From Paracidobacterium acidisoli (GTDB taxonomy: Bacteria > Acidobacteriota > Terriglobia > Terriglobales > Acidobacteriaceae), in assembly GCF_003428625.2 (NCBI RefSeq), contig NZ_QVQT02000004.1, forward strand, positions 434,001 to 498,000: a DNA stretch of 64,000 nucleotides, read 5' to 3'. A model generated the notes under the pieces. The model was not told the origin of the DNA, did not search any database, and was given only the letters and a program-made list of their open reading frames with translations. Positions 50,795 to 60,600 of this stretch are shown piece after piece. The first letter of the stretch is position 1, and the number at the start of each line of letters is the position of its first letter. The position numbers and the translations under genes are program-made.

Positions 50795-52830
50795 ACGCTG
50801 TGCGTGCGTCTCTCCAGAGTCTTACCCGTATCGTCATCGCATACCGTCTGGTGCTCTCGGTTGGCGCGGCAGCCTCGGCCAGCATCATGCTTCATGCGCT
50901 GTGGCCGTGGCCCGCGAGTGTTCCGTTACTGCACTACTTCGCGTTGGAGCGGCCTCGCCTTTATATAGTCGTGGCGCACGGCTACGATGTGTTCCTGTTC
51001 ACCACGCCGTTTCTCTTCTGCTCCATGCTGTTCTCGCTCCTGTACGTCCATGTATACCGGCGCGAGACGGAGGCCAGCGCCGGAACGCTTCCCCCGTTTC
51101 CCAATCCCTTGTCCCGGCGAAACCTTGCATTGGTGCTTGGCGAGGTTCACCAGCAGTTGCAGCCGGAACCATCTCCGGCTCCACGTTGGCTGGAGATTCC
51201 AGAGCGCGGCCTGTACACCGGCATCGCCGTCATTGGCTCGATTGGTTCGGGTAAAACGCAAGGCATCGTAATACCAGCCATGCGCCAGCTTTTCGCGTAC
51301 TGTGCGGCGGACCCGGCGCGGCGACTCTCCGGCATCGTTCTGGAGGTGAAGGGCGACCTTTGCCGTCAGCTTCGGCAGATTCTTGAGGGCTGCGGCAGGA
51401 CGGAGGATTACATCGAAGTGTCCCTCGATGGCCCTATGCGCTATAACCCATTGAACAACTCGCTTGACCCTTACGCGCAGGCATTTAACATCGCCTCCGT
51501 CATCACCGCGATTTGGGGGAAAGGCAAAGAACCGTTCTGGCAGCAGAGCTATACCGATCTTGTACGGTACGTCATCATTCTTCATCGCGTCCGTGATGGG
51601 TACGTCACGATGGTTGATATTTTCCGCACCGTAGTCAGCGCCGGGCAGCTTGAGGCCATGCTTATTGCCGTTGGAACGCGCTTCAGTTCATCGGTCTACG
51701 TGGGAGTGAGCGCGGAACAGTACCTGCATCATGCCGAGTTGCTGGCTGCCTTCGGTTTTGAAATCGACCGGCGAATGAATGAATACATCGCTCCCTGGAG
51801 CGAGGCCCTGGAGAGCGTATTGATAGAGCAGACGGATGCCGAGGTACGGATCTACAGCCGCAAACCGTTCGACCCGGCGCAGAGAGACCGCTGGCAGAGC
51901 GTCCACTATTGGTATTGGGAACATTGGCGGTTTTTTCGTGCCGAGGTCAAAACCAGCATCATCCAGGGAATCGCCGTTTTCCTCTCGTTGTTTGAGACGG
52001 ACCCCGACGTGCGGCGGGTGTTCTGCCCACCCAAAGAACTGTACGATGGCAAGCCGTGTGCCGCCGACCCGCACGGTCGCGTTCTCTCCCCGTTCGATGA
52101 GTTGATCGAATCGGGTGCAGTCGTCGGCCTCAACTTTCCCGTTGCCCTGAATCCGGCACTTGCCAAAACGATCGGCACGCTCATGAAGGTGGACTATCAG
52201 CGTGCCGTCCTGCTCCGTATTCCAAAGATGGACCGGGAACCACAGAAGCACTTCCGACCGACCGTGTTTGTTTGCGATGAGTACCAGAACTTCGCTACGG
52301 TCGGCGGCGACAATCCGAGTGGTGACGAACGCTGGCTGAGTCTCTCCCGGCAGCCCAGGTGCATTCCGATTGTCGCCACGCAGAGCGTCTCGTCGCTCAA
52401 AGAGGCGTTACCCAATGAAGGTGTGAAGACCTTGCTGCAGGCTTTTCGCACAAAGGTTCTTCTCACCACGTCTGACCCGGACACGGCCCGGTACGCCTCC
52501 GAGATATGCGGCAAAGCAGACCGCACGCGCATCAGCTATACCGTTTCGGAGTCCAGCAGCAACGCGAATGTTGGCTGGCTCAGTGGCCGCACGTCTTCCA
52601 GCAAAGGGTCCGTCTCTGCCTCGAAGCAGTACCAGCGACATAAGGAACCGCTGTTTGAAGAAAAGGTGTTCTTTGAGCTGAAGAACGCGCAGGCCATCGT
52701 CGCGGCCTTCAATGGCGTAAGTCCCTTGCCGCCGACCTATTGCTACCTCAAGCCGGACTTCTTGCCCACGAATATGACGTGGTTCGAGCAGGAGCGCATC
52801 GGCTTCGATCCAGGGAGGATACTCGCGTGA
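50791..52830 (+). CDS. virD4: VirD4/TraG type IV coupling protein
   Basis: 679 aa ATPase that links the relaxosome to the channel. Start GTG at 50791 with CGGAGGATGAAAA upstream. Two N-terminal membrane helices (residues about 18-80), then the RecA-like motor: Walker A GSIGSGKT at 149-156 and Walker B VFVCDEYQNF with Asp496-Glu497. YASEICGKADRTRISY and a C-terminal Ser-rich part follow. Its presence shows the element transfers DNA rather than only protein. The stop overlaps the virB11 start (GTGA). Confidence 0.93.
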   Translation: MNAVRASLQSLTRIVIAYRLVLSVGAAASASIMLHALWPWPASVPLLHYFALERPRLYIVVAHGYDVFLFTTPFLFCSMLFSLLYVHVYRRETEASAGTLPPFPNPLSRRNLALVLGEVHQQLQPEPSPAPRWLEIPERGLYTGIAVIGSIGSGKTQGIVIPAMRQLFAYCAADPARRLSGIVLEVKGDLCRQLRQILEGCGRTEDYIEVSLDGPMRYNPLNNSLDPYAQAFNIASVITAIWGKGKEPFWQQSYTDLVRYVIILHRVRDGYVTMVDIFRTVVSAGQLEAMLIAVGTRFSSSVYVGVSAEQYLHHAELLAAFGFEIDRRMNEYIAPWSEALESVLIEQTDAEVRIYSRKPFDPAQRDRWQSVHYWYWEHWRFFRAEVKTSIIQGIAVFLSLFETDPDVRRVFCPPKELYDGKPCAADPHGRVLSPFDELIESGAVVGLNFPVALNPALAKTIGTLMKVDYQRAVLLRIPKMDREPQKHFRPTVFVCDEYQNFATVGGDNPSGDERWLSLSRQPRCIPIVATQSVSSLKEALPNEGVKTLLQAFRTKVLLTTSDPDTARYASEICGKADRTRISYTVSESSSNANVGWLSGRTSSSKGSVSASKQYQRHKEPLFEEKVFFELKNAQAIVAAFNGVSPLPPTYCYLKPDFLPTNMTWFEQERIGFDPGRILA

Positions 52831-53747
52831 GCTTTGAAATCATCCTGCCGTTTCTGAAGCCAATCGAACACCTGCTCATGAGTGAGACAGTCAGCGAGAT
52901 CATGGTGAACTCCGACTCGTCTGTTTGGATGGAAGAGAACGGCCAGAAACAGTTGCTTCCCGACGTGCGGTTCGAGGACGGCGCATTGAACGCCGGTCTG
53001 GAGGTGATTGCGAATCGTTTTGGCAAAAGGCTCGATGCAGACTCACCCATTTTGAACCTCCGTCTGCCTGATGGCAGCCGGCTGGCTGCCATCATCCCTC
53101 CAGTAGTGAATCCACATCCCCTTCTTACGATAAGGCGATTCACCTCACGAAATTTTGGTATCGGCGACCTTATCTCGCGGGGCATGTTGACGCCGGAGCT
53201 GGCGGATACTTTGACGGAGAGCGTCCGCCGTGGCGACAACATTTTGATTGCCGGTGGAACGGGATGTGGCAAGACCACACTCGCTAATGTGATCGCTGAT
53301 TTCATACCCGAAGACGACCGCATCCTCGTCATCGAGGACACCGCAGAATTGCATATTCGTAAACCGCACGTTGTCTCGTCGGAGTCACAGACCGACACCC
53401 ACCACGGCACCGTGACCTTTGACGACCTGTTACGGGCTGTTCTCCGTCATCGGCCCGACCGGATCATCGTTGGCGAGGTACGCGGGGCCGAGGCCCGCAC
53501 CTTACTGGACGCTATGAACACCGGCCATCGGGGAACTCTGGCGACGATTCACGCCAGCAGCGCCGAGGAAGCAATTCATCGACTGGCGACCTTAGCGATG
53601 CGTGCCAGTGGTGGCCTCAGCCTGGCCGCAGTTGTTGACGAGGTTGAGCGTTGCCTGGACCTTGTTGTTTATATCTCTCGTCGTAACGGTATGCGTTCAG
53701 TAGAGAACCTCATGCAGGTAAGCCGCAGCGGAAAGTCTCCCGACTAG
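52827..53747 (+). CDS. virB11: VirB11/TrbB hexameric ATPase
   Basis: 306 aa from the GTG at 52827, placed at the end of virD4. Contains [19 protein letters not shown] near the N-terminus, Walker A GGTGCGKT at 143-150, the Asp box VIEDTAEL, and [20 protein letters not shown], a family hallmark. VirB11 switches the machine between pilus assembly and DNA transfer. Unlike in trb operons it stands last, not first. Confidence 0.94.
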   Translation: MSFEIILPFLKPIEHLLMSETVSEIMVNSDSSVWMEENGQKQLLPDVRFEDGALNAGLEVIANRFGKRLDADSPILNLRLPDGSRLAAIIPPVVNPHPLLTIRRFTSRNFGIGDLISRGMLTPELADTLTESVRRGDNILIAGGTGCGKTTLANVIADFIPEDDRILVIEDTAELHIRKPHVVSSESQTDTHHGTVTFDDLLRAVLRHRPDRIIVGEVRGAEARTLLDAMNTGHRGTLATIHASSAEEAIHRLATLAMRASGGLSLAAVVDEVERCLDLVVYISRRNGMRSVENLMQVSRSGKSPD

Positions 53748-53786
53748 CGGCGGCTTCCGATGAAACGGTTCGGCGTGGGATCTGGA

Positions 53787-54023
53787 TCAACCCTCGCGCG
53801 AGGGACGTTCATGGTGCTCGTGAAGAATGTCCAGATTGCCACCTCTGTCACCGCGATAGTGTCTAGCCTTCACGACCGTCTTGATTTCCAGATCAATCGA
53901 GATTTGAGTTCCATCGGTGAATATGAGATGCACTTCGCGTCCGTAGGGCGGATCGTCGTACACACGCAGGGTCTGCACCGTCAGGTTTGCGGCTTCCGGG
54001 AGTTCCAGAAAAGGGCGGTTCAT
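53787..54023 (-). CDS. Small hypothetical protein divergent from XRE gene
   Basis: 78 aa; ATG at 54023 with TTGGAG 8 nt upstream. The beta-rich pattern TVQTLRVYDDPPYGREVHLI and FTDGTQISIDLEIKT looks like a folded small domain; the overlapping plus-strand frame (53760-54056) is less protein-like. No family recognised. It converges on virB11 and diverges from the repressor gene. Confidence 0.6.
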   Translation of the reverse strand: MNRPFLELPEAANLTVQTLRVYDDPPYGREVHLIFTDGTQISIDLEIKTVVKARHYRGDRGGNLDILHEHHERPSREG

Positions 54024-54078
54024 GGTTCGCTCCAATCGTGGGTCATTTCCTCGTAAAAGACAGCATATCGCAGAGCTT

Positions 54079-54095
54079 AGTCCTTATTAGGTACT
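54079..54095. promoter_or_regulatory. Candidate repressor operator
   Basis: A 17-bp imperfect palindrome (AGTCCTTATTAGGTACT, six of eight pairs complementary) lies in the 100-bp space between the divergent small gene and the XRE gene, 28 bp ahead of the latter's start. Confidence 0.3.
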
Positions 54096-54123
54096 TTACC
54101 CCCAATTCACCAGACTGTCATTT

Positions 54124-54387
54124 GTGAAGAAACAGACCCCGGAAAAGACGCGAAAGTCGCGTAAGGCCAGAACTGCCCAGTTTCAAGATGCCTACGATAC
54201 GCTCCTGGAGCGTCTAGTTGCCGCGCGTGAGAAAGCCGGTATGACGCAACATGAGGTGTCAGCCGCGATGGGCCGGTCGCCCAATTTCATGACGAAATGC
54301 GAGAGCGGGGACCGCAGCATCGACGTGATGGAACTGTTAGAGTTGGCGACGATCTACAAAAAGCCAGTCAGTCACTTTTTGCGCTGA
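54124..54387 (+). CDS. XRE-family HTH regulator
   Basis: 87 aa, GTG start at 54124. A basic N-terminus precedes a Cro/CI-type helix-turn-helix (LVAAREKAGMTQHEVSAAMG, then RSPNFMTKCESGDRSIDVME, then LLELATIYKKPVSHFL). Only a DNA-binding domain is present. Its position at the end of the element and the divergent neighbour suggest a repressor of element genes. Confidence 0.85.
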   Translation: MKKQTPEKTRKSRKARTAQFQDAYDTLLERLVAAREKAGMTQHEVSAAMGRSPNFMTKCESGDRSIDVMELLELATIYKKPVSHFLR

Positions 54388-54406
54388 TAGCAGCGGAAAC
54401 TTCCGG

Positions 54407-55309
54407 CTAGTGGAACCCACCGATCTTTTCGAGTGCCATATCGACATAAGCTTTGACGATAGGGTGGTGATTGTCATCACGGACGAATATCCCGCTTTTG
54501 CGAGTAAGCGTCTGCGGCGTAAGCGGTCTGCCGACGATTCCGGGGCGCGCGACTGCCGCCGCTCCAACCATACAGATACCAACCTTTTGCTCAACCATCG
54601 TTACCGCCTCATGAGGCCCTAGCGCATTCGTGACGGTCTTGAGGCTGACCCCAAAGCCTGCAAAGTAGTTTTCGATCTCCTCATGAATTGCGGGCAACGA
54701 CTTCCGCGAGACGGTGATGATGGGTTCATCTTCGAGGTCCTGCGGGCGAATGGATGCCCGAGCCGCAAGCCTGTGGTTGGTTGGCATACAAACCACCACA
54801 GGATCTTCGTAGAGGACGCGCGAGAACAGGTCAGGATGCTGGGCCGGAAGAACTCCAAAGCCAGCGTGCAAGGTTCCTTCGACCACCCGTTGTGCGACGT
54901 TAGCGGTCAGGTCGGAATGATGTTCGATGTGGACGCCGGTTGAGTCCTGAAAGTTGAGATTCAGAACTGACGCCAGTAACTTCGGCGGCAGGTAGGTGGT
55001 GTGCCCCACGCGCAGATGACCAGCTCTCAAATCGTGAAGTGCCGCTATCTTTTCTTCCGCCAGGAGAACCTGCTCGACGGCGCGCAGCGCGTCGGGATAC
55101 AGGGCCTCTCCAACTTCTGTAAGCACCATGCCCTTTTCTGTGCTGAGGAAAAGCGGCTCACCGTAGAGTCTGCCTATAGCTTGTATTCTCTTCTGCGCTG
55201 CGGATGGGGTTATCAAACCAATCTCTTCCGCTGCGTGTTCCAATGTTTTCTTCTGAGCCAGCGCAATGACAGCGACCAGCATATCAATCGTGGTCCGGGG
55301 GATACGCAT
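54407..55309 (-). CDS. LysR-family transcriptional regulator
   Basis: 300 aa; ATG at 55309 with GAGGTG upstream. N-terminal winged HTH (LVAVIALAQKKTLEHAAEEI, GLITPSAAQKRIQAIGRLYG, EPLFLSTEKGMVLTEVGEAL) and a substrate-binding domain from about residue 90 (LRVGHTTYLPPKLLASVLN, VVCMPTNHRLAAR). Its effector and targets are unknown. It diverges from the sigma-factor gene across a 319-bp interval; a TTGCGCAA palindrome at 55331-55338 just upstream of its start may be an autoregulatory site. It may belong to the element or to the host. Confidence 0.88.
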   Translation of the reverse strand: MRIPRTTIDMLVAVIALAQKKTLEHAAEEIGLITPSAAQKRIQAIGRLYGEPLFLSTEKGMVLTEVGEALYPDALRAVEQVLLAEEKIAALHDLRAGHLRVGHTTYLPPKLLASVLNLNFQDSTGVHIEHHSDLTANVAQRVVEGTLHAGFGVLPAQHPDLFSRVLYEDPVVVCMPTNHRLAARASIRPQDLEDEPIITVSRKSLPAIHEEIENYFAGFGVSLKTVTNALGPHEAVTMVEQKVGICMVGAAAVARPGIVGRPLTPQTLTRKSGIFVRDDNHHPIVKAYVDMALEKIGGFH

Positions 55310-55628
55310 TAACACCTCTACAAGAAACGCTTGCGCAAACTCTGGCAGAAACGATCATCGAAGAGGTACAAGCATCAACCGCAAGCATCTTTCAGTACTT
55401 GGCTACACGTTCGTTTCCTCGCATTGGCATACAGACTATGCTCTTTGTTGAGGCTGACTCCGCAACCCCATTTTTAGTCTGCCCGCTGGAGCGGACTTAT
55501 TTGCCAGGCGTCACGAAATTTTGTTGATTAAAATATCGAGAGCGAAAAGCCCTGCAAACAAAGGCATTTTCCGCGCTCCCTTCCGGCTAAACTCAGGTAT
55601 TCTGCGATTCAGGGGAGATGTCGTCTTG
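55310..55628. other. Divergent promoter interval (lysR / sigma factor)
   Basis: 319 bp without a gene. Apart from the TTGCGCAA palindrome at 55331-55338, nothing specific is seen. Confidence 0.5.
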
Positions 55629-56276
55629 ATGGACGATTCGCCAACATCCAATGATTCGTTTGCCTGGGTGACGCTGAATGAACTCAGCGACGAAGACCTC
55701 TTGTTGCGCCTGATTTCGGGCGACCATGACGCTCTCACGGTCCTCTTCGACCGATACAACCGCCTCATCTATTCGGTGGCTATTCGTATCCTCCGCGATG
55801 CGGGTGAGGCAGAGGATGTGGTGCAGACCGTCTTCCTCAATATTTTTACGGATGCGGCAAACTTCGACCCTCTCAAGGGCACACTAAGAGTATGGCTGTT
55901 GCAGTATGCGTATCATCGGTCGATCAACAGGCGTCGAGGGTTATCCGCGCAAGGGGTCTACCTATGGGATGAACTGGATGGTGTCAATGAGCGGAGCCAA
56001 GCGCCGGAGATGGAACTTATCCGTCTCTGTGAGCAGATGCTTATGAGACTGAAGCCTATGCAGCGGCAGGTATTTGAACTCACCTACTTTGAGGGATGGA
56101 CGGCACAGGAGATTGCGTCACGGCAAGACAGGCCTGCCGTGAATGTCCGTCACGATCTCTACCGGGGGTTAGCCAGGCTGCGAACGGCGTTGACGATGCC
56201 GGTCAAGAATCAGATGCGTGATGAATCAGCCACTAAAGAAAGGAAGAAACAGATTGCCAACGCACGCATACTTTGA
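55629..56276 (+). CDS. ECF-type RNA polymerase sigma factor
   Basis: 215 aa from the ATG at 55629. Region 2 is clear (LLLRLISGDHDALTVLFDRY, DAGEAEDVVQTVFLNIF, KGTLRVWLLQYAYHRSINRR) and region 4 has the helix-turn-helix (QRQVFELTYFEGWTAQEIAS, then PAVNVRHDLYRGLARLRTAL). Region 1.1 and most of region 3 are missing, as in ECF sigma factors. Its end overlaps the anti-sigma gene by 56 nt, so the pair is coupled. Likely target: the downstream receptor and exo-enzyme genes, possibly with autoregulation. Confidence 0.92.
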   Translation: MDDSPTSNDSFAWVTLNELSDEDLLLRLISGDHDALTVLFDRYNRLIYSVAIRILRDAGEAEDVVQTVFLNIFTDAANFDPLKGTLRVWLLQYAYHRSINRRRGLSAQGVYLWDELDGVNERSQAPEMELIRLCEQMLMRLKPMQRQVFELTYFEGWTAQEIASRQDRPAVNVRHDLYRGLARLRTALTMPVKNQMRDESATKERKKQIANARIL

Positions 56277-57549
56277 GGAACTTTGCGCCCTTGCTACCTC
56301 GGGGCAGCTTACCTCTACTGAGGCGAGCCAGCTCGACGCACATTTGCAAGAGTGCGACGAGTGCTGCCGCTTCCTCAGTGATGCGCGCATCGTCAGCGAT
56401 AAGGTAATCCCCCGCGTTCTGCCCATCCCACAACGCGAGGCAGCCGTGCCCGAAGGAATGCGCGAACGGTTCCTGGCGCGGGCTGCGGCGCAAGGATTGC
56501 GAATGAACCCAGGAGCACCGATTGCGGCTCCATCTTTCGCCTTTGCGGAATCCCACGCGGTTTCCTCTGAGCATGGGGGACAGATACACGACGGTCACTT
56601 AGCTTCTCTTCTCGCTTGGTTCAGCGCTCCCCGTCATTGGAAGACCGTGGCGATAGCAGCCTCTGCGTGCGGCGTATGTTTCGCACTCGGAACCATGCTG
56701 CATCTGCCTTCCCGTAGCGAAGTCCCTGCCGTAGCGGTAGCTCCCCCGGCAGCAACAACTTCGAATGTGGTAGCGGATACCCATCTCGACGAGATTCGGG
56801 CGCTGACGGCAGATCGGGACAAACTTGTGCAACAACATGCCGAGCTTGTGAGCCAATTAGAGGCAGTAAATAAAGCGAGACAGGACACCGAAGCGGCTTT
56901 GCAGCAGAAGATCGCATCGCTTACGGCAGATGCTGCGCACGATCACGACGCCCTCGCGCAGCAGACTGTCGCGTTAAATGACCGGGCGGCAGCATTGCAA
57001 TCCCAATTGGAAGCGCTTCGGCAGAAACAGGCGATTACAGAAGCGGCACTCACCGTTCAGGAACAGGAAACCAATAGATACAGGGTGAGTTCGCTTCAGG
57101 CCCAGGTAACAGACCGGCCACAACTACCACAGCCAAATGTAGATGAAGTAAGCAGTCTCGTAGCCGCTCGCAATCTTCACATCATCGACGTGTACGACTC
57201 CGACGGAGAAGGCAAGCGCCAGCGTGCATTCGGTAGAGTGTTCTATGTTGAAGGGCGCTCGTTAGTCTTCTATGCCTACGACTTGGCGAAGGTGCATTCG
57301 GAAAAGAAGATTACGTTTCACGTTTGGGGTGAACATGCGAACAATAAGGAGACCACGCTTAGTCTCGGCGTTCTGCATGATGACGATCCACGCGAACAGC
57401 GCTGGGCTTTGACCTACGACGATCCAAAGGTTCTGGCCGAGATCAACTCCGTTTTCGTCACCATTGAACCCAGCAATCGTGACGTGACGGCACCCACAGG
57501 AAAGACAGTGCTCTATGCCTTCCTGGGTGGAAAGCCGAATCATCCCTAG
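56221..57549 (+). CDS. Anti-sigma factor: zinc finger, membrane helix, coiled coil, RskA-like end
   Basis: 442 aa from the ATG at 56221. The N-terminal zf-HC2-like domain contains HLQECDECC (HxxxCxxC). A helix at about residues 140-162 (KTVAIAASACGVCFALGTML) is the membrane anchor. A long coiled coil follows (DKLVQQHAELVSQLEAVNKA to LEALRQKQAI, about residues 200-290), which is rare in this family. The C-terminal part ends INSVFVTIEPSNRDVTAP with TGKTVLYAFLGG, similar to the periplasmic RskA/anti-sigma-K domain. It should hold the sigma factor at the membrane until a signal outside releases it. The 56-nt overlap with the sigma gene supports the pairing. Confidence 0.86.
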   Translation: MNQPLKKGRNRLPTHAYFEELCALATSGQLTSTEASQLDAHLQECDECCRFLSDARIVSDKVIPRVLPIPQREAAVPEGMRERFLARAAAQGLRMNPGAPIAAPSFAFAESHAVSSEHGGQIHDGHLASLLAWFSAPRHWKTVAIAASACGVCFALGTMLHLPSRSEVPAVAVAPPAATTSNVVADTHLDEIRALTADRDKLVQQHAELVSQLEAVNKARQDTEAALQQKIASLTADAAHDHDALAQQTVALNDRAAALQSQLEALRQKQAITEAALTVQEQETNRYRVSSLQAQVTDRPQLPQPNVDEVSSLVAARNLHIIDVYDSDGEGKRQRAFGRVFYVEGRSLVFYAYDLAKVHSEKKITFHVWGEHANNKETTLSLGVLHDDDPREQRWALTYDDPKVLAEINSVFVTIEPSNRDVTAPTGKTVLYAFLGGKPNHP

Positions 57550-57612
57550 CTTTCATTCATAAATAGTTAACAATCCCGCTGGCAAATTACTTTCGGTATT
57601 GGGGCATACCGT

Positions 57613-57629
57613 GCAGGAGGCAGTCCTGC
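57613..57629 (+). promoter_or_regulatory. Hairpin over the receptor ribosome site
   Basis: GCAGGA (57613-57618) and TCCTGC (57624-57629) pair across 5 nt and enclose the AGGAGG (57615-57620) ahead of the receptor ATG at 57633. In the folded state the site would be hidden, suggesting translational control, though the spacing to the ATG is long. Confidence 0.4.
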
Positions 57630-57632
57630 CAC

Positions 57633-60600
57633 ATGCGAATTTTGAATTACTTTTCCTTCGGTCTACTTATTGTGTTTACGATTCTCTGCGGGGTGCCCCT
57701 TGCCTCTGCCCAAACGGATTCCGGCACGGTTGCTGGGCGGATCACTGATGCCAGCGGCGCAGTTGTACCCAATGCCGAGGTAGACCTCACAAGCGTTGAC
57801 CGTGGCGTTGTCAGCCATACCAAAAGCAATAGCTCAGGCATCTATGTTCTCCCAAGCGTGGCCCCCGGAATATACAACCTCTCTGTGAGCCATGCTGGCT
57901 TCCGTCAGGTCGATTTGACGAAGTTGGTCGTCAACGTCCAGTCAAACATCGAACAGAACTTCAAGCTGCAGGTAGGTTCTGTCTCCGAATCAGTAACGGT
58001 GACTGCCGGTTCGCAGCAAGTCGAAACAGGCGGGGCTGTCAGCACTGTCATAGATCACACCTTCATCGAGAACATGCCGCTGAACGGAAACAGCCTGTCA
58101 ACATTATTTGAATTGACTCCTGGTGTAGTCACCAATGCTGGATCAAGTGGAGGAAATCAGGCTCAAGGTGGGGGCCTTTCAGTCAACGGGCAACGCGGAA
58201 CTTCCAACTACCTGACCCTTGATGGGGCCAGTGAGAATATCTATGTACCGCCCACAGTTAATAGTAGTAGCGCGAATGTCACAGGACAGGGTATTGCGGT
58301 CTCTGCATCTGGCGGAACAAATGGTCTGCTTCCAATTGATGCCGTTGAGGAGTACCGCATTCAGACCTCCACATATTCCGCAGAATTTGGCCGTACTCCA
58401 GGCGGACAAATCGGTATCAGGACACGCGGCGGCACCAATGAATTTCATGGATCTGTCTTTGAAAATTTCCGTAATCAAGTGATGGATGCGACTGACTATT
58501 TCATCAAATTCTTGAATGAAACTCAGACTCCACTCCGCATGAATGATTTCGGCGGAACGCTTGGTGGTCCCATTCTGAAAAACAAGCTCTTTTTCTTTGT
58601 CGCGCATGAAACTCTACTGATGACGCAACCTCAGCCCGGATATAGTGAGGACGTTCCAAGTACGTGTGCAGTTCAAACTGCGGCGAGTGTATTCCAGCCG
58701 TTTCTTAAGGGGTTCCCGGTTGGCAACGCTGGTCCAGACGCAAGCCAACCCCTCTGCAATCCAGGCCAGCCGGAATCTAGTACCAATCAGCCAATCTCAG
58801 ATATTTTTAACGAATCGTACTCTACGAGGATCACAGACCATAGTACTTCCGCTCGCCTAGATGCGGATCTGCCGTGGCGCTCGAAGGCATTCTTCCGATT
58901 TAATATAGCTCCGTCGAACACAGTCTACACAGGCTGGAATCCTAACAATTCCTCGAATAACATCTCGACATTCACGGGAGGCATCACAAGTCAAGTTACT
59001 CAGAAGATGGTCAACGAGGTGACCATCAACTACAGCCGTAATGACGCTAGTTTTGGCCAATCTTTGATTTCTTATGGCGGGAACGATCCGGCCGCATTTA
59101 CCAATGCGGTCTCGAGCATTGCGAATCCGGCTACTACCCAGTTTCAATTCAATGATTACGTTTGGACAGGATATCCAACCATTGGACCGGTGCAAGATAA
59201 CTCCCTGAGGGCATGGAATGCGATCGATACGGTTTCATGGACATTGGGACGTCATTCCCTGAAGTTTGGTGCCGACTACCTTTGGAGGAACCCGGTATTG
59301 AAACCCTATACGTTAGCCCTATCGCCAACGATTTATGACTTTAGCGGCATTCAGTCAGGGATATTAGATGGATTAAGCTACAGCGAATATTATTCAAACC
59401 CGAATATTAAACTTCGCAATCTATCGTTCTTTGCGAATGATACTTGGCGCATCACTAAGGCTCTTACTTTGAACTACGGGGTCCGGTGGGAAATCAATCC
59501 GTCGCCTTCAGCCTCAGGTCCGGGTTTGTTTGCGGTTCAAGGGAATGTTGCTGACTCGGCGAGCATTACGGAGGCACCTGCGGGATCAGCGCTCTTCTCA
59601 ACGGTCTACACCAATTTTGCGCCTCGTATCGGCGCTTCCTATTTGGTGAGCGACGATCCGAAGTTCGGGATCGTTTTGCGCGGAGGGTTTGGCATCTTCT
59701 ATGACACCGGGACTGCTGCGAGTGCTGCACAGGCTGCTGGGGAGGGGTATCCATATATGGGAAACGGGCAACTTTCGAACGTTCCTTACTCCTCAATCAA
59801 CTGGAAGAGCCTCGTGAGTAGTACGCCGTCACTGCCGCAGAGCACTCTGTATATTACAGACCCGGATCTTCAAGCTCCTCGTACCTACCAGTGGAGTGTG
59901 ACGCTCGAACAGAAGCTTGGTTCGAACTCAACATTGACAACAAGCTATGTGGGGAACACTGGTCACAAGCTCGCCAGTACAGTAGAAGAATTCAATTTTT
60001 CTGCTAATGACACCCCACTAATCGTTTCTGGAGGCGACTTTAAGCTCCTTACAAATGGAGCCAGCTCCAACTATCAATCGTTACAGATGCAATTTCGTAG
60101 CCGAATAGGGCGGCGGCTCGATGCCATCGCTTCCTGGACATGGGCGCACAACATAGACAGTGGAGACAGCGATTTCGCGGGTTCAAATACCGTCGCAGAA
60201 TATAGTCTCCGCTCAGACTCGTCCAATGACATCCGCCACATCTTTTCTGCTGCGCTACATTACAGCCCTACTGGCGTCAATTCCGGTCGCACATTGAGTG
60301 GAATAACGAGCGGATGGTCCCTTGATACTATAGCGCTCCTGCAGACAGCTTCGCCTATCAGTGTGTATGCGAACCTTCCCTATAACCCAAGCGATCCTGA
60401 AGAATACGAACAGTTCAACGGCTTGGCATCCATTGTCCCCGGTATTGCCCAAATCATCAGTGATCCGACAGCGCCTGGAGGGAAGCGTCTTAACCCAGCA
60501 GGTTTTTCAGTGCCTAATTGTCTTTGTAACGGAAATAGCATTCAAAATGGATATCGTCTCTTTGGGCTCACACAGTGGGATATGGCAGCTAATCGAAGCT

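Larger units (their letters stand above)
37116..54387. mobile_element. Integrated conjugative element (right end not determined)
   Basis: From tRNA-Phe inward: serine recombinase with a small coupled gene, a repeat-rich control region, a full virB-type mating channel, methyltransferase, unknown DNA-binding-like proteins, a ribbon-helix-helix protein, virD4, virB11, and an XRE repressor with a divergent small gene. This is the module set of an ICE. No replication or partition gene is seen, which argues against an integrated plasmid. No copy of the tRNA 3' end was found on the right by eye; the end given is the last gene of clear element type, and the genes beyond could still be cargo. Confidence 0.75.

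Noticed and set aside
53760-54056. 98-codon plus-strand frame after virB11
   Set aside because: The opposite-strand 78-aa frame has a ribosome site and a regular beta-strand pattern, so this one is taken as its shadow.
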